The position numbers were made by a program, and so were the translations under genes. A stretch of 64,000 nucleotides of DNA from Podospora bellae-mahoneyi (lineage: Eukaryota > Ascomycota > Sordariomycetes > Sordariales > Podosporaceae), in the NCBI RefSeq assembly GCF_035222275.1, contig NW_026946359.1, forward strand, positions 5,332,001 to 5,396,000, given 5' to 3'. The notes below the pieces were generated by a model. That model was not told the DNA's origin and did not search any database. It saw nothing but the letters and a program-made list of their open reading frames with translations. Below, in pieces: positions 1 to 10,035 of this stretch (position 1 is its first letter; every line of letters begins with the position of its first letter).

Positions 1-336
1 GCAGTAGCGTATTTTTTGGCTGAGGCCCCGTGGTGGTCGAGTGAGTATGGGGTGTCAGAGACGTTCGCCATGTCGGAGTGGCCGGTGTATGTGTTTCAGC
101 ATTTGCCGATTTTGTTGATCTTGCTGCTTATGGCGGTTTACCACCCGGGAGCCTACCTTCCCAGGCGGTTGACTGGTTGGAGGCTCAACACCAAGAAGCT
201 GTTGAGAGAGGAAAGGATGAGAGAGGACGTGGAGAACTTGAAGGTGTTGGCGAGGAAAGATTCAAAGGCGTCGTCTGTACAGGGGAGTGAGCTGGATTGC
301 TTTGAGAGGGTTGACCTTGACAAGGAGACCAAGTAA
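1..336 (+). CDS. RTA1-like membrane protein, C-terminal part (5' truncated)
   Basis: The reading frame is open from the first base, so this is the 3' part of a gene that starts before the window. The fragment begins AVAYFLAEAPWW, carries one strongly hydrophobic helix (VYVFQHLPILLILLLMAVY) and then the motif YHPGAYLP, followed by a basic, charged cytosolic-type tail of about 55 residues. A last helix of the form E-W-x-x-Y-V-F-x-x-x-P followed by H-P-G is characteristic of the fungal RTA1-like family of seven-helix lipid-translocating or stress-response proteins, which is the basis of the call. The assignment rests on only one helix, so another multi-spanning fungal membrane family cannot be excluded. 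The stop is TAA at 334-336. Confidence 0.6.
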   Translation, partial: AVAYFLAEAPWWSSEYGVSETFAMSEWPVYVFQHLPILLILLLMAVYHPGAYLPRRLTGWRLNTKKLLREERMREDVENLKVLARKDSKASSVQGSELDCFERVDLDKETK

Positions 337-563
337 AACAAAGTAGGGAAGGGGGCTATGGGGACGGTTGTGGACGGAGGCGTGGCGCCATATTTCGTGT
401 TTGTTCGGATGATGAGTTTAGGTACCTTGGGCAGGTAAGACTTTTGGAGTTATGGAATCGGATAGGTTTCATAGAACAAAAACAGCCTCCAAAACGGCTG
501 GTCTAACATGATTTGATTTAGAGCGTTCCCGATGACCTTTGAATCTATCCCATGATACCTGTC

Positions 564-1471
564 TTAAACCGCCTCATCCAATGACGGGTCAGCCGGCCAG
601 AATATCCAAATCACCACCACAATCAACTTCAACCCAGCCGCTGCCCACAACGCCCCGGCGACCCCAAACTCTGTGTTCGCCAGCTTCCCTCCCAAAAACG
701 CACCGAGCAGCAGCGACAGCGGCGCCGCCACCCTCCGATTCCGTTCCGCATTGTGCACCGCGAACAAGTCCGCATCGGAGAACAAGTCACAGTAGATGCT
801 CGTCAGCACCACGCTCGTGAGCGCATTGTACTTGAGCGCCCGGCTCATGACAGCCTGCCCGCAGCTCTGAAACGCCACCAGCGCGATGGGCACGAGGACG
901 TACCAGGCGACCGACTCCGGGTGCACGTCCGAGCCGGCCAGCGTGACCATGCAGGCGGCCGCGACGATGAGGAGGAGTTGGGCGGTGAAGGACGCACAGA
1001 GGACCCAGCGGCGTTTGGCCGAGAAGAAGCGGTGGAAGCGGGAGAAGAGGAAGGATCCCAGGAGGAAGGAGAGGAGGGAGGTGCCGGATTTGAGCCAGCG
1101 GGTCGAGGCCGAGGGGTCGGCCAGGCCGAGGCCGATGTAGACGGTGTTTCCTTGAACGGTTTGTCAGTTTTTATATGGGGGTTTAAAAAATGGAGGGAAA
1201 ATGTGCGTGTCATACCCGTTTGCATAGACACAAAACTCCCCCATACTGATATCGAGGCGCTGTCGAGGAGGCCGGTGATGAGATAGCAGAGGATGAGAAT
1301 GAGATCGGCCCAATCACGGCTCACGTCCACCGTGAAGTAATCCCGCCATTTTTGAAGCGTCGGCACGGCATCGTCTTTTGGCGGTCCCATTCTTTGCGAT
1401 TGTGGCAGGAGAGGGCTCTCTTCGTTGGCGTGGGCCACAATCTCGTTGTTGAGGATGGCTGATCGCGTCAT
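564..1471 (-). CDS. DUF1275 (YoaK-type) membrane protein
   Basis: Two exons, complement(564..1150, 1216..1471), give about 280 residues. The 65-nt intron has a GTATGA donor and a CAAG acceptor, and it rejoins the family hallmark M-Q-T-G-N-T-V-Y-I-G-L-G-L near residue 83, which strongly supports the junction. The N-terminus is a soluble stretch of about 50 residues (acidic, ESPLLPQSQR). Hydrophobic segments follow: DLILILCYLITGLLDSAS, LLSFLLGSFLF, a Leu/Val/Ala-rich helix near residue 145, YVLVPIALVAFQSCGQA, and a C-terminal pair. DUF1275 proteins are small polytopic membrane proteins of unclear transport function, and fungi usually carry several. The gene ends about 230 bp from the preceding RTA1-like gene, in convergent orientation. 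Confidence 0.88.
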
Positions 1472-2356
1472 GGCGGGCGAAAAAAAGGGCAGGGTTGAGT
1501 TTTTATATGGTATTCTTTATGTCTTGAAAACGCCCTCGGGCAGGGGTCTCGGCCAACAGAATCTCTTCCAGTGAGTCAACAGAAAAACCGTGAAGCGGGA
1601 CTTGGCGGCATCACCCTTTTGGGCATTTGGCGAAGACGTGATCGCGGGAGGCGGCCAGAAACCCCCATGGTCTAGTCTTCAGCTTCGTTGTCGGTCCGTT
1701 GCCCCTGAGGTAAGGGAAGTTTTAACAAAGTGAGTAAATCGCTGGTGCCGTGACCCGGTGTCGGCGCGGGGAGCTCCATGGAAAAGCCGTGGGATAGATG
1801 GGATCTTTATCCACTGACGGCAGGGCTGAAGATGGCCAATCAGGGGCTGGGTTCATGATGTCATTAACGCCTAGCCAAGAGAGGAACTCAATCGTCGTGG
1901 TTGACCCTTCACCTTTCCACTGAAGAGTAACAACTTCTGCGAAAGTTCATCCCGACAACGCCGATGTTTGAAGAGATTCCATCAATCATGAGGCTGCAAC
2001 GAGTGTGGACGGGAATCTCTCGGTGGCGCTCGGCATCGTGGAAACCAATTGGACTTGCGAACACAGTTCTCTTGCATCAGTGATCGCTACGATGTCCAAC
2101 TTGGGATGAGCCCCTCACACTTTCAAGGAAGGTAGGAGCTGCTCCAGGGCAATAGTAGAGCTACCCCTCTATCCGATTCCCGAGTGGTGATGCCATGGAG
2201 AAGAAAGAATTGGTCACCGAGAAGACGTGTACCTGGATGCGATGGCTGTAGTCAGCAACCATGCGGTGGGATGAAGTGGTATAAAACCCGGATATGATCA
2301 ATTGATATGGTAGATTACTTCTTCAACCTCGTGTTTGTGTGCCTGGGTTGTTCAAA
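1472..2356. other. intergenic, divergent promoter region
   Basis: This separates the divergent DUF1275 and oxalate decarboxylase genes. No credible reading frame was seen. The right end carries a TATA box listed separately. Confidence 0.5.
2280..2286 (+). promoter_or_regulatory. TATA box of the oxalate decarboxylase gene
   Basis: TATAAAA lies 71 bp upstream of the chosen ATG at 2357. The spacing fits a core promoter with a short 5' UTR. It was found by inspection only. Confidence 0.5.
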
Positions 2357-3790
2357 ATGCGTTTCTCCAGCAATTCCCTTCTTCTCGGAGCAGTAGCCCT
2401 GGTTTCTGCCATTCCCGTGCAGGACAGTCCTCGCCAGAGGCTTCTCGACGGCAAGCCGCTTCCTGGCAAATACCGGAGCAAGAATCCATATACCCCCGGC
2501 TATCGTGATCCCTATGACACAGCCGTGGATTCCATCGGGAAGGGCCTCGACCCCTTGCCCTGGCGCAATGGCGATGGCGCCTCAGTTCTTGGTCCGTGGA
2601 ACAGAGAGCGAGCAAGACAAAATCCAGACCTCGTCCGTCCCCCTTCCACAGACAGCGGCAACATCCCCAACCTCCGCTGGAGTTTCGTAGACTCCCACAT
2701 CAGAATCGAGGTATGCCTGCCACCCCTTCCCCTTACCACACCTTTATCACTAACTTTCCCCCCCAAGGAAGGAGGCTGGACCCGGCAAACCACCATCCGC
2801 GAGCTCCCCACCTCGATCGAGCTCGCCGGCGTAAACATGCGCCTCGACCACGGCGCCATCCGCGAGCTCCACTGGCACAAAGAAGCCGAGTGGGCCTATG
2901 TCTTGTCAGGCTCCGTCCGCGTGACAGCCCTGGACTACGAAGGCGGCAACTTCATCGACGACCTCTCCCAAGGCGACCTGTGGTACTTCCCCTCCGGCGT
3001 CCCCCATTCCCTCCAAGGCCTCGACCCCAACGGGACCGAATTCCTCCTCATCTTTGACGACGGCCGCTTCTCGGAAGAAAGCACGTTTATCCTCACCGAC
3101 TGGTTCGCGCACACGCCCAAGAGCGTGATAAGCAAGAACTTCCACCTCGCCCCCGAGGTGTTTGAGAGGGTGCCCAAGAGGGAGAAGTACATCTTCCAGG
3201 GGAGCAAGCCGGGGAGCATAGAGGAGGAGGAGCCAAAGGGGAAGAATGTCAAGAAGAGCAAGTACCAGTTCACGCATCGGATGCTGGAGCAGGAGGCGCA
3301 TGTGACGAGCGGGGGGAAGGTGAGGATTACGGACTCGAAGAATTTCCCGATCAGCAAGACGGTGGCGGCGGCGCATCTGGACATGGAGGTGGGGAGCCTG
3401 AGGGAGATGCATTGGCATCCCAATGCGGACGAGTGGAGCTTTTTCATCAGGGGGAGGGCGAGGGTGACGGTTTTTGCGGCCGAGGGGACGGCGAGGACGT
3501 TTGACTACCAGGCTGGGGACGTGGGCATTGTGCCGAAGAATATGGGGCACTTTATTGAGAATATTGGGGATGAGCCGTTGGAGGTGTTGGAGATTTTTAG
3601 GGCGGATGAGTTTAGAGATTTTTCGCTTTTCCAATGGTTGGGTGAGACGCCGAGAAGGATGGTGGTTGATACCTTGTTTGCGGATGACAAGGAGGCCGGG
3701 GAGAAGTTTTTGAAGGAGATAGACAATCCGGTCAAGGACGAAATTACGCTGCCAGATGTTAAGAATGACGAGGAAGAAGACGACTTGTAA
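2357..3790 (+). CDS. Secreted bicupin oxalate decarboxylase
   Basis: Exons 2357..2710 and 2768..3790 encode about 458 residues. The 57-nt intron is in frame and has GTATGC/CAAG ends; leaving it in would add a proline-rich insert before the first cupin. A signal peptide (MRFSSNSLLLGAVALVSA) indicates secretion. Cupin 1 has R150-x-x-H153-x-H155-x3-E159 and cupin 2 has R-E-M-H-W-H-P-N-A-D-E, matching the two Mn-binding sites of Bacillus subtilis OxdC (H95/H97/E101 and H273/H275/E280) in spacing. The lid loop reads S-E-E-S-T, like the bacterial S-E-N-S-T whose Glu distinguishes decarboxylases from oxidases. The expected reaction is oxalate to formate plus CO2. The C-terminus is acidic (NDEEEDDL). 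Later codon positions change from C-rich to G/T-rich midway through, but the frame is continuous. Confidence 0.93.
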   Translation: MRFSSNSLLLGAVALVSAIPVQDSPRQRLLDGKPLPGKYRSKNPYTPGYRDPYDTAVDSIGKGLDPLPWRNGDGASVLGPWNRERARQNPDLVRPPSTDSGNIPNLRWSFVDSHIRIEVCLPPLPLTTPLSLTFPPKEGGWTRQTTIRELPTSIELAGVNMRLDHGAIRELHWHKEAEWAYVLSGSVRVTALDYEGGNFIDDLSQGDLWYFPSGVPHSLQGLDPNGTEFLLIFDDGRFSEESTFILTDWFAHTPKSVISKNFHLAPEVFERVPKREKYIFQGSKPGSIEEEEPKGKNVKKSKYQFTHRMLEQEAHVTSGGKVRITDSKNFPISKTVAAAHLDMEVGSLREMHWHPNADEWSFFIRGRARVTVFAAEGTARTFDYQAGDVGIVPKNMGHFIENIGDEPLEVLEIFRADEFRDFSLFQWLGETPRRMVVDTLFADDKEAGEKFLKEIDNPVKDEITLPDVKNDEEEDDL

Positions 3791-3965
3791 GGAGGACACT
3801 GGGGAGAAGAATATTGTTCATGTCATTATATCGAGAAGCTTTATATACCGAGAAAATATCTTGCACCCGAGAAAGAACGCAACGAGATGTCCCTTATCAC
3901 CGGCCTGACCCACAAGCCCGCAAACGCCATGCTTCCATATCCCAAGCCACAGAAAGACAGTAAGA

Positions 3966-6143
3966 TTACATGTAGTGCATCATCTGCTGAGGAGCACCAG
4001 GCCGCTTCTTCTCAATGATGAGGACCGTCTCAATGAACTGCCGCTCCAAGGTATCGCTCTTCCTTCTCCTGGCCAACAAGCTTGCCGTCTTGAGCACGTT
4101 CTTGATCTGCCGACCATTGAGCTTGAGCTCGGAAAGCTCACTGATGTCCTTGTCAGTGAGGTTGCTCTTGATGGTCGAGTTCCGGAGGAAGTTCTTCCAG
4201 ATGATCTTGCGAGCAGCCACCGTAAGATCAGGATACTCGATGCTCACGTGGATACGCGACTGGAAGGCCGCATCGATCTCGCCGCAGCGGTTAGTCGTCA
4301 GGAACATGATGCCCTCATAGTACTCCAAGGTCCGGAGGAAGATGGTGACGATCTTGTTGCGCTCAATCTCGTGGTTGCTGCGGGCCTCGAGGAAGACATC
4401 GCACTCATCGAGGAGCAAGACGGCGTTCCATCTCGAGACCAACTCCAAAATGGAGTTCAGCTCCCGCTCGACCTCCCATGGATCAGACCCAAGATCACCA
4501 GAGCTCAGCATGTGAAGTGGCACCCTGAGGTTCTCCGCCACGGCCTCAGCTGTCAACGTCTTACCAACACCAGGAGGACCAGAGAGCAGGCAGATGATGC
4601 CCTTGCCCTTGCCGGCGATGATATCGTCGAAGCTGTCACCCGCGAGCTGGGCTTCGGTGAAGGACAGGATGAGCTCCTTCTGGTCGGCGGGAAGCACCAG
4701 TCTGTCAAAGGCAGTAGTGTTCCATCTCACGTCTGTGATCTGTTCCAGGAAAAAGTCGACCCACTTCTTGTACTTCAGACTGTACCCGCGGGTTCGCGAA
4801 CGGCAGAGCATCTTGTAGTAGTCAGGCATGACAAATTCCTCAGACTCGATGCCGCTTTCGACCTTGTGCTTGTTGAAGCGCTCGATGTCGGTGGCATTGA
4901 AGTCATTGAGGTACCTCACCCGCCAAGGGCTGAAGCGGTTGAAGCTTTCGATATCCACCACGATTCTCCCAGTAATCTGGATGTCGACCTCGTTGCCTTC
5001 TCTGTTCCAAGTAATGGCGCGTCCAGAGTATTCCCTATAGTGGTGACCAGCCAGCTTCTCGAAGATGGTTCCACGCTTGAGAAGCTGGGCGGTGATCTCT
5101 TCTTTCTTCTCGTGGAAGTGGAAGGGGTAAACCTTGAGACCGGTGATCTTCTTGGTGCCGAGGAATTCAGGGATGTTGATGGCCTCCTGGTAGCGGCCGA
5201 ATTCCTTGCCGCCAAAGTCGACACAGTCGCAACGGACCTGAAGGAACTTGCCGCAGTTGTTGGCCATATACTCGGTCTCTACCATCTCGAAGCCGGACAT
5301 GGGACCGAGGTAGGCAGAGAGGACAATGGTTCCGGGCTGGAAGATCATCCACAGATCCTTGAAGCAGACAACACCATTCTTGACGTAGTCCTGGAAAGTC
5401 TTGATGTTGTCGCCGATCTCGTAGTTGAGGATGTCGTAGAGAATCTTCATGTGCTCCTTGGTCTTCTCCTCGAGGTCGGGCTTCTCCATGTACTTGGTGA
5501 ACTCGGCCCATCGGTGAACAAAGGGCTTGAAAGGCGCCTCGAACTCTAGCCGGCTGAGCTCGCAGGCAACACCGGGATAGTCGGCCATAATCTCGGAGAG
5601 AGCATCGCGGAGCCATGGGCTCTGCACCACGATGCTGTGCGCCTCCAGCTTCTTGCGGCTGTCCTGACTCTTCATGTTGCGGACAACGACAGCGTAGGTG
5701 GCCGTCTCCTCATTCTCAGCAGCCTCCTCGACACCATCTGGATACTTGTCGACCCAGGTCCACTCTCCATCTTCCACTGGACCCTTGTAGATGTCCTTCC
5801 TTTGACTGATGCTCCCTACTTGAACTTTGGGTTTCTCCTCCTCCTCCTTGTCCTCATCGCTCTTCTCCTCGTCCTTCTTCTCTTCTGTCTTTTCCCCTGT
5901 CTTGTCCTCTTCCTTCTTGTCTTTCTTCTTGTCTTCCTTCTTGTCTTCCTTCTTGTCTTCCTTCTTGTCTTCCTTCTTCTCCTCTGTCTTCTCCTCCTTC
6001 TTCTCCTCCTTCTTCACCTCTGCTTGCTCCGTCTTCGACTTGTCGGCGGCGGTGGACCCGGAGGTGAGGGAGGTAGCGGACCCACTCTTTGCCGATTTCT
6101 CGGCGGCGCTCTTCTTGGAGCGGCGGGGCCAGCAACGAACCAT
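3966..6143 (-). CDS. AAA-family ATPase with DUF7025-type N-terminal domain
   Basis: A single exon encodes 725 residues starting at ATG 6143. The first ~120 residues are disordered and highly charged, with repeated K-K-E-D units. The middle carries the fungal DUF7025-type region (YLGPMSGFEMVETEYM, CDCVDFGGKEFGRYQE) that precedes the ATPase in a large filamentous-fungal family. The AAA core has Walker A GPPGVGKT near residue 521, Walker B AVLLLDECDVF near residue 570, sensor-1 LTTNR, and the arginine-finger region AAFQSRIHVSI. The closest better-known relatives are BCS1/proteasome-like AAA folds, but substrates of this fungal family are unknown. The C-terminal lid ends ...PQQMMHYM. The gene is convergent with the oxalate decarboxylase gene, about 175 bp away. 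Confidence 0.88.
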   Translation of the reverse strand: MVRCWPRRSKKSAAEKSAKSGSATSLTSGSTAADKSKTEQAEVKKEEKKEEKTEEKKEDKKEDKKEDKKEDKKKDKKEEDKTGEKTEEKKDEEKSDEDKEEEEKPKVQVGSISQRKDIYKGPVEDGEWTWVDKYPDGVEEAAENEETATYAVVVRNMKSQDSRKKLEAHSIVVQSPWLRDALSEIMADYPGVACELSRLEFEAPFKPFVHRWAEFTKYMEKPDLEEKTKEHMKILYDILNYEIGDNIKTFQDYVKNGVVCFKDLWMIFQPGTIVLSAYLGPMSGFEMVETEYMANNCGKFLQVRCDCVDFGGKEFGRYQEAINIPEFLGTKKITGLKVYPFHFHEKKEEITAQLLKRGTIFEKLAGHHYREYSGRAITWNREGNEVDIQITGRIVVDIESFNRFSPWRVRYLNDFNATDIERFNKHKVESGIESEEFVMPDYYKMLCRSRTRGYSLKYKKWVDFFLEQITDVRWNTTAFDRLVLPADQKELILSFTEAQLAGDSFDDIIAGKGKGIICLLSGPPGVGKTLTAEAVAENLRVPLHMLSSGDLGSDPWEVERELNSILELVSRWNAVLLLDECDVFLEARSNHEIERNKIVTIFLRTLEYYEGIMFLTTNRCGEIDAAFQSRIHVSIEYPDLTVAARKIIWKNFLRNSTIKSNLTDKDISELSELKLNGRQIKNVLKTASLLARRRKSDTLERQFIETVLIIEKKRPGAPQQMMHYM
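5916..5975 (+). repeat. 12-nt tandem repeat inside the AAA ATPase gene
   Basis: Five units of cttgtcttcctt (the first with one mismatch) sit in the charged N-terminal part of the ATPase gene. On the coding strand they encode K-E-D-K units. A 12-nt period keeps the frame, so copy-number changes would only change protein length. Confidence 0.85.
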
Positions 6144-7387
6144 GATCAATGCTTTGGTGGGGTCGTTGTGTGTAAGTGATAACGTGGGAAGAGAGGAAGT
6201 GAAGAAACCCCGAGGAAGATGGGGCCTTCAATTGGTGTTGTAGATGATGATTATGAAAGCCTTGTGTTTAACTTGATTTCTGAAGGTTGGAATGCGTCCC
6301 TTTATCTATGTGCTCAGAACAGCAAGCCTCGTCCATTGCAAAGTTCAGCTTTTGCACGGTACGAGAAGCCAAACAGGCAGCACAGGGCCCTAATCTCCAC
6401 TTCCGGGGCCTGAAGCGGCTAGTGACTCACTGCGGTAACTGGGTCCACCGACGGCCGAGTGAGCTTGCAGCGGCTGCCTCCACCGGCTGCCGTCCTCAGA
6501 TCCCATCACAACAACCAAACGAGTCCTTGGTTGCATGGATTGGTATGCAATGCGAAGGTGTAATTTGTCCAGTCCTCAAAGGCAAACTGCGAGGAGAACT
6601 CGAGGAATCCCCTTTTCTCATCCAAATCTTCAAAAGTCACTCGCCGAGTGCGGGGTCAAGGGCTGAGTCGCCCAGCGAAGGGGCCGGGAACCCATCCTCT
6701 TCAGAGGCCCCCCGAAGATCCCCGCACGCCACATCTCCAACTCAAACGACAAAAACCAAGCTTCGTCACCGCTTCCAGGCCATGGATGCTATCACCATCC
6801 AATCACCAATCCGCACGCACGAGGCCTCTGCAGGCCACCCAGTTGGAAGCCTAGCGCTCCAGGCATGATTACTCCGTGAAGGCAGGAAGAAAAGCAAGCA
6901 CTGCGTATGCAAGACAACGGCCCTCAGGGCTGGCTATCCGACCTTCCCCTAACCGCCACGTCTGATGCCAAGCGCCTCGTCTCACATCAGCACCATGAAT
7001 TCGCCATCGTTGATATCTTTCCAATAGAGGATGGGCATCTGTCAATTGCTGATTCAACGGCGAGGTGTGTTTACATGTATGTTCGCGCTGATAATCTACA
7101 CATTTTCGGTGCCATCAACACATCAGTAGTCCCATGACTCTCATGCTGGACAGAACGAGCGGTGGACCTGCATAGTATACTTCGTACGCAGCATGGATCC
7201 TGCGGATGATTCCCCCATATCCTGATGAGGCTTGGGGTCCCACAAGGCTGAGCCTCTGTCCTGCAGCACCCCATCGGCTGTGTTACTTTGTCTTCACATC
7301 GGTTCTGGATAGGCTATGAGAACGATCTCCTGCCGCGATATGGAACCACCAGTAGCATTGCCTCTTTCCCTGTCCCTATCTGTCCTT
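6144..7387. other. intergenic, no gene seen
   Basis: It lies upstream of the AAA ATPase gene and downstream of the DUF1993 gene. Open frames here (for example 6287-6868 plus strand) have no protein-like character. No repeat was recognised. Confidence 0.5.
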
Positions 7388-8000
7388 TCATGAACATCGC
7401 CAACCGACAAACCCGAGGATAAAGTCTGCTTTTCCCAATGGCACGCCTTTGGCTCGCAAGATCGAGTAAGCAGTAGTGACATGGAAGATAAAGTTGGGTA
7501 TCCCATGTAATTGGACCGCTTCGGTCACAGTGACCTTGAGGGGACGACCTCCCGCCACGCTGGCCAACATTAACATCACGGCTCAGGAAACATGCCCTCA
7601 AGATTACTCACATGTCTACAAGGTCTTCGTCCCTTTTATGAGGACGCTCTTTCATCACCTCTCTCACCTCGAGCTGAGCCATCGAGACTCTCATCTCCAA
7701 TTCCTCGAATGTCTTCTCGTTGTTGTTGAAAGGGCCGTCCAGGTCCCACTGGTTACCTGTCATTCTGTCGAGATTCATAAAGACTGTCCTGATAGCATTT
7801 TGAACCTGGAAAACGAGCGGGAGCTGGTCGTCTATCAATCGTGCTTGGACATACACTTTGTCCGCGTTGAGGCCCTGTTTGTTTGCAAATCTCCTGCCTT
7901 CCTCCAAAATATGAAGAAGAGCACCTAGACCGTTGCAAAAGATGGGGAGTGCGAAGTCGCAGAGCGAGAGCGGGAGAGGATCTGAAGACGGCGCGGGCAT
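7388..8000 (-). CDS. DUF1993 family protein
   Basis: Exons complement(7388..7559, 7612..8000) give 186 residues. The 52-nt intron has a GTGAGT donor and a GCCAG acceptor; this acceptor, rather than the nearer GAG, restores the conserved frame. The N-terminal half has the family pattern F-C-N-G-L-G-A-L-L-H-I-L-E-E-G, then a helix with ARLIDDQLPLVFQVQNA. The C-terminal half ends with NFIFHVTTAYSILRAKGVPL followed by GKAD, the most conserved DUF1993 block. The family is predicted to be a small helical bundle related to DinB-type folds. Its function in fungi is not established. Confidence 0.85.
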
Positions 8001-8911
8001 TCTGAAGACGGCGGGCGGTATGTATGAGTTCAGAGAGGGTTAGGCTTTCTCAGAGTTCAAATAGGGAAGATGGGTATCGAAGACTACTGTCATTGAATTG
8101 CTCAGCTTCCTGATATCTGGTTTGTAGTCGGCACCAGTTGAAGAGATCCTTGTTAGACGCAATTGGCCAATCGGCAACATTAATAAGCTCCGAAAACTGC
8201 CCTTGGGAAACCTCAACAGATGCCTTCTACTGGGTACCTTATATATACAACAGAATGAACATGTGTGCGACAGATTAAGATGTAAACGTCAATCAAGTGG
8301 AGCGTGTCACGCCGTCAAGCATCCCAATTGCTATCACAAACTCGCGACCAAGGAGTGTCGAACGCCTGATCGTTGACTCCGTCAGGTATGGAGGAAAGTG
8401 ACTATTTGCATCATAACGACAAATTCCGCTGTACAAAATCTACCACACATCTCCATTAGTATCAAGTGTGTCGGGAAAACCCTGTCCCAGTTCTACAAAT
8501 GTTGCTTTGTCCATACTGAAGACACTCAGGGGCTTCGGTACTGCATATTCGAGTTGCAGACTTCATCCGCATAGCGGCCATGTAGGAGTTATATGATGGC
8601 CATATTGGTCACACGCAAACTGTTCAGTGGAAAGTTCAAGAGTCATCAAGCCAGTGCCAAAGATGTGGCTGCCAAAACTAAAATGTCGATGACTCGCGAA
8701 CCTTAATGACGCCACAAAGCCAACCGCCTTCCAAGATGTCTATAAATTTCCTGGCCCAATTCCAGTGTTTTCCCTTCTTCCTCTCAGACTCTCACACCAG
8801 ACAACAACAATGACCTGCCTCAACAGCGAGATAAGCCTCACCGAACGATTACCCTCTCCATCAAAACAAGAAGAATAATCCTAGGAAGACACCCGTCATC
8901 GACCAGACACA
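8001..8911. other. intergenic, promoter remnant of the uL1 pseudogene
   Basis: No supported gene. The right end looks like an old promoter and leader: a TATA box at 8741, then a pyrimidine-rich stretch and an A-rich leader. A short upstream reading frame of 22 codons starts at 8810. Confidence 0.45.
8741..8747 (+). promoter_or_regulatory. TATA-like box upstream of the uL1 pseudogene
   Basis: TATAAAT lies 171 bp upstream of the pseudogene ATG and is followed by a CT-rich tract typical of fungal transcription starts. It suggests the copy was duplicated together with its promoter. Confidence 0.3.
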
Positions 8912-9617
8912 ATGCCCGTCCAGCCCAAGTCCAAGATCACCGTCGCCGGTACTCGCGCCCAGGTCCAAGCCCTCCTCGCCCACTCCCTCTCCCCTGACAA
9001 CAAGCGCAACTTCCTCGAGACGGTCGAGTTGCAATTCGGCCTCACCAACTACGACCCCGCCCGCGACAAGCGCTTCTCCGGCTCTGTCAAGCTTCCCTCG
9101 CCGACCAGCACGACCTCGGTCGTGCTAAGCACCACGGCCTGGATAGCATGTCGTTTGACAACCTCAAGAAGCTGAACAAGAACAAGAGGCTCATCAAGAA
9201 GCTAGCGCGCTAGTACGATGCGTTTGTCTGCTCGGATACCAAGGTTCGGGAGATCTCCAGGGTTTTGGGACCGGGCTTGTCAAAGGGTAAGTTTAGACCC
9301 CTCCTTACCACCTCCCATGTAGCACTGAATACTAATTGCATGTCATGAACACAGCCGACAAGTTCCCTACAACGGTTTCGCACAGCGAGGACCTCGCGGA
9401 GAAGATAATCAACGTCAAGTCCACCATCAGGTTCAGGCTGCGCAAGAACCTCTGCATTGCCATGGCCATTGGTAATGTGGACATGACCACGGAGCAGTTG
9501 GTCGCAAACATCATGATCACCATCAACGACCTGGTGTCATGCCTCAAGAAGGGATGGTCCAACGTCAACAGCACTGTCATCAAGTCGACCATGTCGCGTC
9601 CCCATTATCTTCTCTAA
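8912..9617 (+). pseudogene. Pseudogene of ribosomal protein uL1 (L10a), intron retained
   Basis: The first ~63 codons ([47 protein letters not shown]) are clearly cytosolic uL1/L10a. Near 9100 roughly a dozen codons are missing and the frame shifts, after which the match continues ([33 protein letters not shown]). A TAG at 9211-9213 replaces the Lys normally following LAR. The last part (GPGLSKADKFPTTVSHSEDL to STVIKSTMSRPHYLL) is intact apart from a 68-nt intron at 9287-9354 with GTAAG, a TACTAAT branch site and ACAG. Several otherwise conserved residues are changed. The retained intron argues against a processed copy and for a DNA-level duplication. The functional gene must lie elsewhere. 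Uncertainty concerns only whether some truncated product is made. Confidence 0.88.
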
Positions 9618-10035
9618 GACAATCATTTCGCGGCTGCGCTTCTACATTTTGAGTAAGCACGCCGTGGGGGAAGCACAGGGTAGGCTGGGAAGGATTTCAG
9701 TGTGAAGTGGGCAAGTCTTTGACAGATTTGAATGGGGCATCAGCTTAGCCGCTGTATGCTTGTCCAGCTAGAGAACATTTAGCTACTGTAGACATCCAAT
9801 AGACCCATCTTCACACATACCTAGAGCTTCTTTGGTTCTTTTAGGCGACCAATGATAGGATAGCAAGACAATAGCGTCCAGACTAAAGAGCATATGCGGT
9901 TGCTTGGGGCAGACCACTGGGTATCAAATGGACATTAAAACAAAAGAACAATGAAAACAAAACTCACCGACTCTCCCACACAAAGCCTATCAACCAACCC
10001 CATGAACAGTAGCACCTCCCTCAGGCTTACCGTCC
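9618..10035. other. intergenic, nothing recognised
   Basis: This convergent gap lies between the uL1 pseudogene and the SWIM-RING gene. It is AT-richer than the flanks, with no open frame worth listing. Confidence 0.4.

Noticed and set aside
3975-5549. 524-codon plus-strand open frame opposite the AAA ATPase
   Set aside because: It is the antisense shadow of a clear AAA ATPase gene; its sequence has no domain features and arises from the codon use of the real gene.
6287-6868. 193-codon plus-strand frame
   Set aside because: Composition is typical of chance frames, with no domain, no conserved pattern and no promoter or splice context.
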